A stretch of DNA of 64,000 bases from Bacteroidota bacterium (GCA_013697245.1 JACCXH010000044.1:109860-173859), one strand, 5' to 3'; positions 1 to 8,906 are shown, counted from the first letter of the stretch. The notes: generated by a model not told the origin, from the sequence alone. Program-made: numbers and translations.

Positions 1-24
1 AGCGTGAGTATTAAAATAATTTAT

Positions 25-2184
25 ATGAAATTAGTTTTATCACTCTTAATGGCTTGTTCAATTGCCTTGGCACAAGTTGACCAAAAGCAGGTCGACTCCC
101 TTACAAAGATCGCCAACAGTAATTCATCAGACAGTATACGCATAAGCGCCTTATCAGACCTTAACTGGCTTTTCGCTATTTCAAATCCAAAAAAATCAAA
201 AGAATATGCTATAAAAGAGATACAATTATCTGCTAATGCATCGCCATTATTAAAAGCACAGGCATTTAACGACCTTGCCATTTCTTTTTATAAATTAACT
301 ATTAACGATTCTGCATTATTTTATAATAAAAAAGCTTATGAAATAAGAAAATTAAGCGGTCGAAAAGATCTAATGGCTTCTTCATTAAGTAAGATCGCCG
401 TTGTTTATATTGACATTGGAAATTACCAGCAGGCCCTTATCGCCAACCTCGAAGCCTTAAATATTTATGAGCAAAAAAAAGATGATGCAAAGTTGTCTTT
501 GATATATAACAATATAGGGCAACTTTACGAAAAATTAAACCGTCCCGATAAACATGTATATTATGTAGAAAGATCATTGGCGCTATGCAAAAAATTAGGA
601 GATGAATACGGAGAAGCAAATTGCTGCGCCAACCTGGCAGAATCTTATTTAAAAAAAGGAAAAACGAAAGAGGCCTTTGAGCTTATGGATAGGGTGGTTG
701 CCGTATATGTAAAAAATAGCGACTCATTAAGTTTATCAACGGCGTACAATAATCTTGGTTACCTTAATAGGCTTATTGGTAACAAAAAAGAAGCAAAAGC
801 CTATTATTTAAAAGCCATAGAAATTTGTAAAAGATTAAATAACTTGCAAAGCCTACTGTTGTTTTTACATAATTTAAGCTCTATTTACCTGTCCGAAAAA
901 AACTATTTGGATGCTGAACGCACGAGTAAAGAAGTTTTGGCTTTAACCCCACCGGATAATGTTGCACAACTACTTTTAAGTTATCGTTTATTGGCAAACA
1001 TTTCGCCTTACCTAAATAAAGCCGAGGAAGCAGAAAAATATCTTGACAAATTTGTCAATCTAAAAGATTCCATTTTTTCAAAAGAGAATGCCAATTCAAT
1101 GGCCCGCCTGCAAACACTGTTTGAAACTGAAAAGCAAGACCTCACCATTCAAAATCTTGAAAAAGATAAGACACTACAGGCAATTCAAATTAAAAAAAGA
1201 AATACTACTATTATTGCCGTTACAATTGGCTTAGGCTTATGCGTATTACTTGTTTTTGCCGTATTTAGAAGTTACCGTTTAAAACAAAAAGCCAATGCTA
1301 TTATTACCCAACAAAAAGAAAAAGTAGAATCACAGCGCGATGAGTTAAAACATAAGAACGAGTTAATTGAAGAAAAAAGTAAGGAGATCACTGATAGTAT
1401 TAATTATGCTAAACGCATACAGGATGCTATTTTACCTTCGGTAGCCGATATTAAAAAACATTTGCCTAATAATTTTGTGTACTACGATCCAAAAGATATT
1501 GTTGCCGGAGATTTTTATTGGATGCATACTTCTGAGGACCTCATTTTTATAGCAGCTGCCGATTCAACAGGCCATGGCGTGCCGGGCGCTATGGTAAGTA
1601 TTGTTTGCAGCAATGCATTGGATAAAGCCGTAAAAGATTTTAGATTAACAAAACCGGGCGAAATATTAGACAAAACAACCGACCTTGTTATAGAAGCCTT
1701 TGTAAAGAATGGAGAAATAACCACCGGCGAAATGGGTGAAGAAATAAAAGATGGCATGGATATTTCTTTATTATGCATTGATAAAAAAAATAAAAAAATA
1801 TCCTGGAGCGGTGCCAATAATCAATTATGGTATGTAAGTCCCGAATTAGTGATAGCCCCTGCAATTGGCGCATTTAGGGAAATGAAAGAAATTAAAGCCG
1901 ATAAACAACCTGTAGGAAAAAATGAATACCGCAAAAATTTTATAACACATGATATTCCTTACGAAGAAGGCACCCTCTTTTATTTAATGACAGATGGATA
2001 CGCTGATCAATTTGGCGGACCAAAAGGCAAAAAATTCAAATACAAACAGCTTGAAGAGATCCTGGTTAGCAATTGCGCCTTACCACTTAAAGATCAAAAA
2101 GAAATACTGATTGAAACCTTTAATAACTGGAAGCTGGGCCACGAACAAGTGGATGACGTAACCATTATTGGCATACGCATCTAA
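25..2184 (+). CDS. TPR-containing SpoIIE-type PP2C serine phosphatase
   Basis: Probable membrane-anchored serine/threonine phosphatase that reverses phosphorylation of a regulatory partner not visible here. The start is placed at ATG 25 because it opens a good signal peptide (MKLVLSLLMACSIALA); a GTG at 4 in the same frame is possible but adds a poor N-terminus. Residues about 20-370 are degenerate TPR repeats, about 394-416 a membrane helix, then a coiled coil, then a SpoIIE/PP2C domain to the end. Metal-binding signatures are visible: KDIVAGDFYW, ADSTGHGVPGA, MTDGYADQFGG and QVDDVTIIGI. TPRs are predicted periplasmic and the phosphatase cytoplasmic. It is a paralogue of the genes at 13781 and 16228. 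The domain calls are firm; the substrate is unknown. Confidence 0.88.
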   Translation: MKLVLSLLMACSIALAQVDQKQVDSLTKIANSNSSDSIRISALSDLNWLFAISNPKKSKEYAIKEIQLSANASPLLKAQAFNDLAISFYKLTINDSALFYNKKAYEIRKLSGRKDLMASSLSKIAVVYIDIGNYQQALIANLEALNIYEQKKDDAKLSLIYNNIGQLYEKLNRPDKHVYYVERSLALCKKLGDEYGEANCCANLAESYLKKGKTKEAFELMDRVVAVYVKNSDSLSLSTAYNNLGYLNRLIGNKKEAKAYYLKAIEICKRLNNLQSLLLFLHNLSSIYLSEKNYLDAERTSKEVLALTPPDNVAQLLLSYRLLANISPYLNKAEEAEKYLDKFVNLKDSIFSKENANSMARLQTLFETEKQDLTIQNLEKDKTLQAIQIKKRNTTIIAVTIGLGLCVLLVFAVFRSYRLKQKANAIITQQKEKVESQRDELKHKNELIEEKSKEITDSINYAKRIQDAILPSVADIKKHLPNNFVYYDPKDIVAGDFYWMHTSEDLIFIAAADSTGHGVPGAMVSIVCSNALDKAVKDFRLTKPGEILDKTTDLVIEAFVKNGEITTGEMGEEIKDGMDISLLCIDKKNKKISWSGANNQLWYVSPELVIAPAIGAFREMKEIKADKQPVGKNEYRKNFITHDIPYEEGTLFYLMTDGYADQFGGPKGKKFKYKQLEEILVSNCALPLKDQKEILIETFNNWKLGHEQVDDVTIIGIRI

Positions 2185-2278
2185 ACGGAAATAACGGCTT
2201 TTTAAAAAATATATGGGATATTGCATGTTACTTTACCCGGTTCGCAATAGTTTTATAGTATCGTTTTATTTATTAACA

Positions 2279-2308
2279 TATCCCCCATTTTGGGGGATAG
2301 TTTTTTAT
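2279..2308 (+). terminator. Rho-independent terminator after the phosphatase gene
   Basis: A perfect 9-bp stem, TATCCCCCA with TGGGGGATA, has a 3-base loop and is followed by GTTTTTTATAG. It lies about 95 bases past the stop codon. Confidence 0.75.
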
Positions 2309-2366
2309 AGTCAATTTGTTAACTTTAATACGCCAAATAATAGGCGTTAACTTTAATAAAGATTCC

Positions 2367-3464
2367 ATGAGAACATTACACATTTTTACAGCCTTACTTT
2401 TTACAAGCATTTTTTCTACGGCTCAGGTTTTAAAGTCAATGCCACCGGGTGGAAATAAAAAAGCAATCACAGTTGAGCAAATTGGCATTACTGATGTTAC
2501 CATAAAGTATGATCGCCCGGGTGTTAAAGGCCGCGAAGGTAAGATCTACGGCACTGATATTGTGCATACGGGCTTTGTGAACCCTGGCTTTGGTACCAGT
2601 AAAGCAGCGCCATGGCGCGCCGGTGCAAACGAAAACACCACGATTGAATTTTCTACCGATGTTAAAATAGAAGGCAAAGATCTTCCTGCCGGCAAATATG
2701 GTTTTTTTATAGCTTACGATGCAAATGAAAGTATTTTGATATTTTCTAAGAATAGTACATCATGGGGAAGTTATTTTTACGACGATAAAGAAGATGCTTT
2801 ACGCGTTAACATAAAACCGGTGGCTTTAGATAAAAGTATTGAGCGTTTAAAATACGAATTCATGGGTCAAACTGAAAACTCTGCCGTTGTTGCTTTACAG
2901 TGGGAAAAATTAAGTTTCCCTTTTAAAATTGAGGTAGATCTTGTAAAAACACAATTAGATAATTTGCGTTTGGCCTTAAGAAACAGAGACGGTTTTAAAT
3001 GGGAAGTTTCTGAACAAGCCGCCAGTTTATGTTTGCAAAACAATACTAATTTAGAAGAAGGTTTAGAGTGGTCTAACAGTGCTGTTAGTTTTGATAAGAA
3101 CTTCACTACTTTAAGAACAAATGCCGGATTGCTAGAAAAATTAGGAAAAAAAGAAAAAGCAGATTCAACTAATAAAGCTGCTTATGCTATAGGATCAATG
3201 ACAGAACTACACCAATACGGTAGAATGTTGATCAACCAAAAAAAGAGCAAAGAGGCTTTGGAAGTATTTCAAATAAATGCTAAAAAAAATCCAAAACAAT
3301 TTACTACGTATGCAGGCTTAACAAGAGGTTATTCTGCTGTTGGCGATTACAAAACGGCATTGGTTAACGCTAAAGCTGCTCTTGCTTTGGCACCGGATGA
3401 TATAAATAAAAACTCGGTTAAAAACATGATCGATAAATTGCAAAAAGGACAAGATGTAAATTGA
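2367..3464 (+). CDS. DUF2911 domain protein with C-terminal TPR region
   Basis: Secreted protein of about 365 residues and unknown function. The start is ATG 2367, which gives a clear signal peptide (MRTLHIFTALLFTSIFSTAQ); upstream in-frame codons would only add a non-signal extension. Residues about 25-190 match the DUF2911 family common in Bacteroidota, with the typical VTIKYDRPGVKGRE, PWRAGANE and LPAGKYGFF segments. Residues about 210-360 form TPR-like helical repeats ending near YKTALVNAKAALALAPDD. DUF2911 proteins are annotated only as hypothetical secreted proteins. A 13-bp direct repeat, GTTAACTTTAATA, occurs at 2318 and 2346 just upstream and may belong to the promoter. Confidence 0.85.
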   Translation: MRTLHIFTALLFTSIFSTAQVLKSMPPGGNKKAITVEQIGITDVTIKYDRPGVKGREGKIYGTDIVHTGFVNPGFGTSKAAPWRAGANENTTIEFSTDVKIEGKDLPAGKYGFFIAYDANESILIFSKNSTSWGSYFYDDKEDALRVNIKPVALDKSIERLKYEFMGQTENSAVVALQWEKLSFPFKIEVDLVKTQLDNLRLALRNRDGFKWEVSEQAASLCLQNNTNLEEGLEWSNSAVSFDKNFTTLRTNAGLLEKLGKKEKADSTNKAAYAIGSMTELHQYGRMLINQKKSKEALEVFQINAKKNPKQFTTYAGLTRGYSAVGDYKTALVNAKAALALAPDDINKNSVKNMIDKLQKGQDVN

Positions 3465-3473
3465 TTTTTTGCG

Positions 3474-3505
3474 TTTCTTTTATTGTATTGATTAGTTTAT
3501 TTTTG
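3474..3505 (+). promoter_or_regulatory. Bacteroidota-type promoter of the aldo/keto reductase gene
   Basis: A perfect TAnnTTTG box (TATTTTTG, 3498-3505) has a TTTC element exactly 20 bases upstream (3474-3477). The predicted transcript starts about 10 bases before ATG 3522. This is a match to consensus only. Confidence 0.5.
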
Positions 3506-3521
3506 TTTGTAAATTTAATTC

Positions 3522-4472
3522 ATGCAAAAAAGAAAATTAGGGAACACCGACATCACAACCTTACCTCTGGCCTTTGGTGGCAATGTATTTGGCTGGACCA
3601 TCAACGAAAAAATTTCCTTCGAATTATTGGATCAATACGTTGCCTCCGGCTTTACACTTATTGATACCGCAGATGTTTATTCGCGCTGGGCTTCCGGTAT
3701 TGGCGGCGAATCAGAGACCATAATCGGTAACTGGATGAAATTGCGTAAGAACCGTAATAAGGTAAACATTGCTACAAAAGTTGGCATGGATATGGGCCAG
3801 GGCAAAATTGATATTTCTAAAAAATACATTCTTAAAGCAGTTGAAGATTCTTTAAAAAGATTACAAACCGATCGTATTGACCTTTACCAATCGCACAAAG
3901 ATGATGAAACAACCCCAGTAGAAGAAACTTTAGATGCTTATGCGCAACTTGTAAAAGAAGGCAAGATCAGGTGGATCGGCGCCTCCAACTTCACTCCCGC
4001 TCGCTTAAAAGACTCCCTTGCAGCTAGCAAAAAATATAATTTACCGCGTTACGAAACCTTACAGCCAATTTATAATTTATATAACCGCGAAGAATTTGAA
4101 AAAGAATTGTTGGCTATTTGTGTAGAGCATAATATTGGTGTCATAAATTATTATGCTTTGGCTGCAGGATTTTTAACCGGAAAATACCGCTCAGAAAATG
4201 ATATTTCAAAAAGTGTTCGTGGCGCCGGTGCTCACCGCTATATGAACGAAAGAGGTTTTAAGATCTTAAAAGCGATGGATGAAGTAGCTGCGGAAAAGAA
4301 GACCAGCCTTGCCGCAATTTCTGTAGCCTGGTTAATTGCGCAACCCGGAGTGACAGCTCCAATTGCAAGTGCCACCAATGCCGAACAGTTGCAAATAATA
4401 TTAAAAGCAACCGAACTCTCGCTGGATAGCACTACCATTGCCTTTCTTAACCTGGCAAGCGCATGGAAATAG
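3522..4472 (+). CDS. Aldo/keto reductase
   Basis: NAD(P)H-dependent oxidoreductase of 316 residues, normal length for the family, predicted cytosolic. The TIM-barrel signatures are visible: LGNTDITTLPLAFGGNVFGW at the start, the tyrosine of DTADVYSRWASG, the lysine of IATKVGMD and the histidine of DLYQSHKDD, which together form the catalytic tetrad. RWIGASNF and the late QLQIILKATEL segment also fit. It resembles the subfamily of general-stress and YghZ-like reductases; the physiological aldehyde or ketone cannot be read from the sequence. It appears to be transcribed alone from its own promoter. Confidence 0.92.
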   Translation: MQKRKLGNTDITTLPLAFGGNVFGWTINEKISFELLDQYVASGFTLIDTADVYSRWASGIGGESETIIGNWMKLRKNRNKVNIATKVGMDMGQGKIDISKKYILKAVEDSLKRLQTDRIDLYQSHKDDETTPVEETLDAYAQLVKEGKIRWIGASNFTPARLKDSLAASKKYNLPRYETLQPIYNLYNREEFEKELLAICVEHNIGVINYYALAAGFLTGKYRSENDISKSVRGAGAHRYMNERGFKILKAMDEVAAEKKTSLAAISVAWLIAQPGVTAPIASATNAEQLQIILKATELSLDSTTIAFLNLASAWK

Positions 4473-4477
4473 TGCCT

Positions 4478-4509
4478 TTTGTATTATCACTTATATTTTC
4501 TTACTTTTA
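4478..4509 (+). promoter_or_regulatory. Promoter just upstream of the coiled-coil protein gene
   Basis: TTTG at 4478-4481, a 20-base spacer and TACTTTTA at 4502-4509 (7 of 8 against TAnnTTTG). It begins six bases after the preceding stop codon and ends 17 bases before the chosen TTG start, which supports that start. Confidence 0.5.
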
Positions 4510-4526
4510 TTACACCGTATCACACC

Positions 4527-6227
4527 TTGAAAAGATCATATAAAATAATCGTAGCCTTTATTTTTATAATCGCTACTTGCCAGGCGCAATGGACCTTAAA
4601 ATTAAGTAGCAATGTTTATTTGCGAAAATGGAAATTAGATACCAAGGCCAATAAAGAAGAAAAGGAAATTGACGGTGCAACCGTTACACTTTTTCAAGCC
4701 GGAAAACAGATCTCACAAACCACAACCAGTAATGGCGGAGAATTTACAGTTCTTGTCCCAAAGGATGGCGAATTTTATTTGACAGTTTCTTACCCCGGTT
4801 GCAATACGAAACGTATGGCCATCAATACTCAAAATGTTCCTGAAAATATGTCGAAAGACAATTATAAACCATCTTTTGAAATTACAGGGGGCTTTATAAT
4901 GGTAAGACCGTATCCTGGAATTAATTACTCGGAATTAAGTCAGGACCTTATACGCGTTGAATACCTTCCAAACAAAAAAGCGTTTGATGATACCGAGGCC
5001 GGAACAGAAAAAGGTTTAGGAATTGTTTCAAAGATCTATGCTGCAGAAGATGACTTATTTAATCGTTTTTGCTCTACCAATAAAGCCGGCGATGTTGCTT
5101 TAGCCAAACCCGATTGTCCACTTGCCAAATCACTTTACGAAAAAGCAATTAGCATGATTGCCGGCGAACAATACCCGGTTGATCAATTGGCGAAAGTAGG
5201 TTTATGTTTAAAAGATAAAGAATTAGCGGAAGCGGCTGCAAAGGCTAAAGCTGAAGAAGAAGCAAAAAAAGCAGCGGCTGATGCCGCCGCAAAAACTGCT
5301 ACGCAGGCCAATAAAGAAAAAGAAAATAAAGACGCTGCCGATAAAAAAGCAATTGCAGATGCTATTGCAAAAGCCAATGCCGATAAAGCAGCTTTAGTAA
5401 AAGAAGAAGAAGCTAAACTTGCTAAAGCCTCCAAAGAAAAAGCTGCAAAAGAAGATGCGGAAAAGGAAAAACTAGCAAAAGAAAAAGCGGAAAAGGAAAA
5501 GAAAGATAAAGCAACAGAAGAAAGATTGGCAAAACAAAAATTTTATGAAGAACAACGAGCTAAAGAAAAAAACGGGGCACTTATTGTAAAACAAAAATCG
5601 CCGCAGGAAATTGAAGCAGAAGCAAAATTAGCAAAACAAAAAGAAGGTCAGTACAAATCGCAGGCCGAAGATAAAGAAGCCATGGCAGCCGATGCTGAAA
5701 AAGCAAAAGCCAAATATGAGGAAAATCAAAAAGCTGCAAAAGAGAGAGAACAAAAACAAAAAGAAGGTTTGGCTAAATCCAAAGCAGAAGATGAAGCCGC
5801 CATGAAAGATGACGAAGCTAAAAAGGCCGCGAAACAAAAAGAGAGAGAGCAAAAACAAAAAGAAGGCATCGCGAAATCGAAAGCAGAAGATGATGCTGCG
5901 ATAAAGGCCGATTTTGAGAAAAAAGAAAAAGCAAGGGCTCAAAGAGAAGCCGACGAAAAAGAAAAGAAAAGACTTGCCTATGAAACCAAAACAAAAGACG
6001 GCCAGGGCGAAATGGACAAAGGAAATTCTGATCATAGCTTACCGCAAGTATTAGGCAATACGAGTGAAAAATATAAAGCAAAAATTAAAGTAGCCGACGA
6101 CTATTTTAAAATGAAGCGTTATGACGAAGCAAAAATAGCTTACCAAGGTGCCATGCAATACAAAGCTAACGATCCATATGCAACAAGTAAATTAGCAGAT
6201 ATTGAAAAATTAACTGCTCCCAAGTAA
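4527..6227 (+). CDS. Secreted lysine/alanine-rich coiled-coil protein with TPR-like C-terminus
   Basis: Unrecognised exported protein of about 566 residues. No ATG precedes the signal peptide, so TTG 4527 is chosen (LKRSYKIIVAFIFIIATCQA); the TTG at 4479 falls inside a promoter match. Residues about 20-120 look like a carboxypeptidase-regulatory or CnaB-like beta-sandwich (DGATVTLFQAG ... GGEFTVLVPKDGEF). Residues about 230-500 are a highly charged coiled coil with imperfect repeats around KQKEGLAKSKAEDEAAMK. The last 50 residues resemble one TPR (ADDYFKMKRYDEAKIAYQGA). The layout is compatible with a periplasmic structural or envelope-spanning protein, but no function can be assigned. Confidence 0.75.
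   Translation: MKRSYKIIVAFIFIIATCQAQWTLKLSSNVYLRKWKLDTKANKEEKEIDGATVTLFQAGKQISQTTTSNGGEFTVLVPKDGEFYLTVSYPGCNTKRMAINTQNVPENMSKDNYKPSFEITGGFIMVRPYPGINYSELSQDLIRVEYLPNKKAFDDTEAGTEKGLGIVSKIYAAEDDLFNRFCSTNKAGDVALAKPDCPLAKSLYEKAISMIAGEQYPVDQLAKVGLCLKDKELAEAAAKAKAEEEAKKAAADAAAKTATQANKEKENKDAADKKAIADAIAKANADKAALVKEEEAKLAKASKEKAAKEDAEKEKLAKEKAEKEKKDKATEERLAKQKFYEEQRAKEKNGALIVKQKSPQEIEAEAKLAKQKEGQYKSQAEDKEAMAADAEKAKAKYEENQKAAKEREQKQKEGLAKSKAEDEAAMKDDEAKKAAKQKEREQKQKEGIAKSKAEDDAAIKADFEKKEKARAQREADEKEKKRLAYETKTKDGQGEMDKGNSDHSLPQVLGNTSEKYKAKIKVADDYFKMKRYDEAKIAYQGAMQYKANDPYATSKLADIEKLTAPK
5610..5930 (+). repeat. Imperfect in-gene repeats encoding the coiled coil
   Basis: Three related units encode variants of KQKEG-(L/I/Q)-(A/Y)-KS-(K/Q)-AED-(E/D/K)-AA. 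The strand is A-rich and close to homopurine, which makes length change by slippage plausible. Confidence 0.6.
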
Positions 6228-6277
6228 ATTGTGTCCTGTGTCCTGCCGTCTTGCTTCTTTCCACTAAAAATCTAAAA

Positions 6278-6928
6278 ATGGAATCATCAACTACTTTACC
6301 CTTATTAAATGCTGTCGAACTCAGAGTACTGGGTTCTTTGATGGAAAAAAGCAAAACCACTCCCGACTATTATCCAATGAGCGTAAATGCTTTAACTGCT
6401 GCATGTAATCAAAAAACATCGCGTAAACCTGTGGTTGATTATGATGAAGAAACTGTTACAGTTGCATTAAATAATTTAAAAAGCCAAAGTATTGTTAGTA
6501 CTGCTGTTGGCGGAAGTATTCGCGCGGTAAAATACAAACATAATTTTACAACCGTTTATCCTTTAAGTGATGGAGAATTGGCCGTTCTATGTTTGTTGTT
6601 CCTCCGCGGACCACAAACTCCCGGCGAATTAAATACCAACTCTGCGCGCTTGCATGAGTTCAGATCATTAGAAGGGGTGCACGATTCCCTCACTAAATTA
6701 ATGAACAGGGAATCTCCTTTTGTAAAAGAATTGCCTAAACGCGCGGGTCAAAAAGAAACACGTTTTACACATTTGTTAGGTGATGTTGTAAATTATGAAG
6801 AGGATGAATTGCACGAAGAACCAACACGAAAAAACACGAACGATCTTGAGGCACGTCTTGCTAAAGTTGAACAGGAACTGGCAGAAATAAAGGAAATTTT
6901 AGCAAAGATCACAAAAGATCTCTTTTAA
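6278..6928 (+). CDS. YceH family protein (DUF480)
   Basis: Cytosolic protein of 216 residues, the usual size for YceH/DUF480. The start is ATG 6278; an upstream TTG adds nine unlikely residues. Two winged-helix domains fit the family: LNAVELRVLGSLMEKSKTTPDYYPMSVNALTAACNQKTSRKPV is the family hallmark, and ELAVLCLLFLRGPQTPGELNTNS opens the second wing. The C-terminus is a short coiled coil. The molecular role of YceH is not established; the fold suggests a DNA-binding or scaffold function. It is followed directly by a strong terminator. Confidence 0.9.
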   Translation: MESSTTLPLLNAVELRVLGSLMEKSKTTPDYYPMSVNALTAACNQKTSRKPVVDYDEETVTVALNNLKSQSIVSTAVGGSIRAVKYKHNFTTVYPLSDGELAVLCLLFLRGPQTPGELNTNSARLHEFRSLEGVHDSLTKLMNRESPFVKELPKRAGQKETRFTHLLGDVVNYEEDELHEEPTRKNTNDLEARLAKVEQELAEIKEILAKITKDLF

Positions 6929-6939
6929 TTTTTCATTCA

Positions 6940-6975
6940 AAAAAAATCCCCGCTAAACTAACGGGGATATTAATT
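6940..6975. terminator. Bidirectional terminator between convergent genes
   Basis: ATCCCCG (6946-6952) pairs with CGGGGAT (6962-6968). A-rich flanks on the left give a T-run on the minus strand. It serves the YceH gene and the His-rich lipoprotein gene. Confidence 0.75.
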
Positions 6976-6991
6976 ATAAAAAATTATCGGA

Positions 6992-7480
6992 TTATTTATC
7001 GTTTGCGCTTGCCTTATTTGCAACTTTGTTAGCGATTGTAAAATTAATGGTAATAATATGTTTTTGCATTTCATGCTCATGATGTTCGCCATTTCCATGA
7101 TGCCCCCTTCTGTTATGCCGGCGCTCGCCATGGTCACTATCATGATCTTGATGTTCGCAATTTCCATGGCCTTCTTTTTCGTTTGAAATAATTACCATGT
7201 CGCTTCCTGTAAAGTTAGCGGTTGGTGTATATTTATAAACAAAACTTCCGTCCGCACTCTTTTCAATAACACTAATATTGTCATGCTCGCCTTGTTTAGC
7301 TATTGTATAAGGTATATGACCTTCATTCATAGGTAAAATATAAGAGTAGGTTTCGTTTAACTTAACCGTTGCATGAATGGTTTCTGTCACCGGCAGTTCT
7401 TCTTGTTCAGTTTTTTTGCACGATGGCAAAGTAATTAGTACGATACTTGCAATAGCAAATAATAGGCTTGTCTTTTTCAT
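6992..7480 (-). CDS. Histidine-rich lipoprotein, possible metal binder
   Basis: Unrecognised 162-residue lipoprotein. MKKTSLLFAIASIVLITLPSC is a lipoprotein signal with Cys21 as the lipidated residue. The middle (about 30-95) looks like a beta-rich domain with FVYKYTPTANFTGSDMVIISN, reminiscent of a cadherin-like or big-tandem-repeat fold. Residues about 100-140 are extremely rich in His, Glu and Asp (HGNCEHQDHDSDHGERRHN, then HHGNGEHHEHEMQKH), which suggests binding of divalent metals such as Zn, Ni or Cu. No metal transporter is adjacent. The fold and metal role are inference; the lipoprotein call is firm. Confidence 0.75.
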   Translation of the reverse strand: MKKTSLLFAIASIVLITLPSCKKTEQEELPVTETIHATVKLNETYSYILPMNEGHIPYTIAKQGEHDNISVIEKSADGSFVYKYTPTANFTGSDMVIISNEKEGHGNCEHQDHDSDHGERRHNRRGHHGNGEHHEHEMQKHIITINFTIANKVANKASANDK

Positions 7481-7634
7481 CTTTTAGTTGTTTAAAGTTA
7501 ATATTAAAACGCCTGGTATTACTAATAAGACGGCATTTTTAACTAAAACTTGTGCTTAAAAACTAAATTTATGTTAAATTTTTACTTAAAAAGACGTGCC
7601 AAGCTTTTCTGTTTTTTGAAATGAATTATTAATT

Positions 7635-7642
7635 TACTTTTG
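7635..7642 (+). promoter_or_regulatory. TAnnTTTG box before the DUF2461 gene
   Basis: TACTTTTG is a perfect match and ends 7 bases before ATG 7650, so the mRNA would be leaderless or nearly so. No well-spaced upstream TTTG was found (the nearest is 16 bases away). Confidence 0.4.
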
Positions 7643-7649
7643 GGTAATT

Positions 7650-8336
7650 ATGAAGGCAAGCCTTAAACCATCTAACCTTGAGTTTTTAAAGCTCATTAAG
7701 AAAAATAATAACCGCGATTGGTTCAATGCTCATAAAGAGCGCTATTTGACCGAACTACAAAATATAGAATTGTTTGCGGATGCTTTGTTAATTGAAATAA
7801 ATAAACACGATGTGATAGAAACTGTGAGCGGAAAAAAAAGCCTTCACCGTATCTACCGCGATGTACGTTTCTCGAAAGATAAAACACCTTACAATTCACA
7901 TTGGGGTGGCAGCTTTAAACGTGCAACAAAAGCAAGAAGGGGTTCTTATTATTTTCATTTTGAATCAGGTAACTCTTTTGTTGCAGGTGGTTTTTGGGGA
8001 CCAGAGCCCGGAGACCTGAAACGCATTCGTGATGAATTTGCTTACGATGCTAAAAGTTTTAGGGCCATTTTAAAGAATAAGAATTTTGTAAATACGTTTG
8101 GTACTTTAAAGGGTGAGCAAATAAAAACCACGCCCAAGGGCTTTGATGCAGATAGCGAGGCGATAGACCTATTACGTTACAAACAATTTTTACTGATCAA
8201 AAAATTTACAGATAAAGAAGTTTTAAGTCCCGATTTTTTAAAAAAAGTAAATAGCGCCTTTATTCACATGCGTCCATTTTTGAATTACATGAGTGAAGTG
8301 TTAACAACAGATGTAAACGGGATCTCAACGATCTGA
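7650..8336 (+). CDS. DUF2461 domain protein (TIGR02453 family)
   Basis: Cytosolic protein of 228 residues and full family length. Characteristic DUF2461 segments are visible: LEFLKLIKKNNNRDWFNAHKERY at the N-terminus, RIYRDVRFSKDKTPYN, the YYFHFE and FVAGGFWGPEPGDLKRIRDE stretch, and the C-terminal FIHMRPFLNYM. The biochemical role of the family is unknown. Neighbouring genes on the same strand (NlpC/P60 and endonuclease III) have their own promoter matches, so context gives no functional hint. Confidence 0.9.
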   Translation: MKASLKPSNLEFLKLIKKNNNRDWFNAHKERYLTELQNIELFADALLIEINKHDVIETVSGKKSLHRIYRDVRFSKDKTPYNSHWGGSFKRATKARRGSYYFHFESGNSFVAGGFWGPEPGDLKRIRDEFAYDAKSFRAILKNKNFVNTFGTLKGEQIKTTPKGFDADSEAIDLLRYKQFLLIKKFTDKEVLSPDFLKKVNSAFIHMRPFLNYMSEVLTTDVNGISTI

Positions 8337-8353
8337 CAGATCGATCTATTGCT

Positions 8354-8374
8354 TAACTTTGTTTTGTACCTTTG
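8354..8374 (+). promoter_or_regulatory. Two tandem TAnnTTTG boxes
   Basis: TAACTTTG (8354-8361) and TACCTTTG (8367-8374), both perfect matches 13 bases apart, lie in front of ATG 8379. The first gives a plausible short leader; the second would place the start of transcription at the ATG itself. Confidence 0.45.
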
Positions 8375-8378
8375 TTGA

Positions 8379-8885
8379 ATGCGTGCATTTAAACACATCT
8401 TTTTTATTGTTTTTATTTTTTTCTTTTTTGGATTTACCATCGATCAATTTGATCTATGTCTTCAGAAAAATAAAATAGCCGCAGATAGTTTAGTGGCCTT
8501 CGCTAAAAAACAGATGGGCACAAAATATCGTTACGCTAATTGTAGCCCAACAGCCGGTTTTGATTGTTCGGGTTTTGTTTATTATACCTTTGAGCATTTT
8601 AAAATAAAGGTACCGCGATCATCTATCGATTATACTAATTTTGGTAAAAGGGTTGATCCGGATTCCTGTAAGATCGGTGATGTTATCATATTTACAGGAA
8701 CTCATCCAAAGAACAGAAAACCCGGGCATGTGGGCATTATTTTATCCAATCCGGGAGAGGATATTACATTTATACATAGCTCGTCCAGCAAAAAGAAGTC
8801 CGGTGTAAAGATATCTTCGTTTAAGCACGAACCTTACTATAAATTACGCTTTATTAAAATTGTGAGAGTAGCAGAAATTATTTAA
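8379..8885 (+). CDS. NlpC/P60 family cysteine peptidase (peptidoglycan hydrolase)
   Basis: Exported cell-wall hydrolase of 168 residues, a single catalytic domain with no SH3 or LysM modules. An N-terminal hydrophobic stretch (residues 6-22) acts as signal or anchor. The triad is visible: Cys63 in FDCSGFVYYTF, His117 in PGHVGII and His133 in FIHSSS, in the standard NlpC/P60 spacing. Such enzymes cleave D-Glu-diaminopimelate bonds in peptide stems. Polar residues replace the Trp common after the catalytic region in some relatives, but the core is intact. The family call is firm; the exact bond cleaved is inferred. Confidence 0.9.
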   Translation: MRAFKHIFFIVFIFFFFGFTIDQFDLCLQKNKIAADSLVAFAKKQMGTKYRYANCSPTAGFDCSGFVYYTFEHFKIKVPRSSIDYTNFGKRVDPDSCKIGDVIIFTGTHPKNRKPGHVGIILSNPGEDITFIHSSSSKKKSGVKISSFKHEPYYKLRFIKIVRVAEII

Positions 8886-8906
8886 TTTTAAACATAAAAC
8901 ATTTTT

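Noticed and set aside
5183..6081. Antisense frames rich in Phe, Leu and Ala opposite the coiled-coil gene
   Set aside because: They are the reverse reading of Lys/Ala/Glu codons and reflect the repeat composition.
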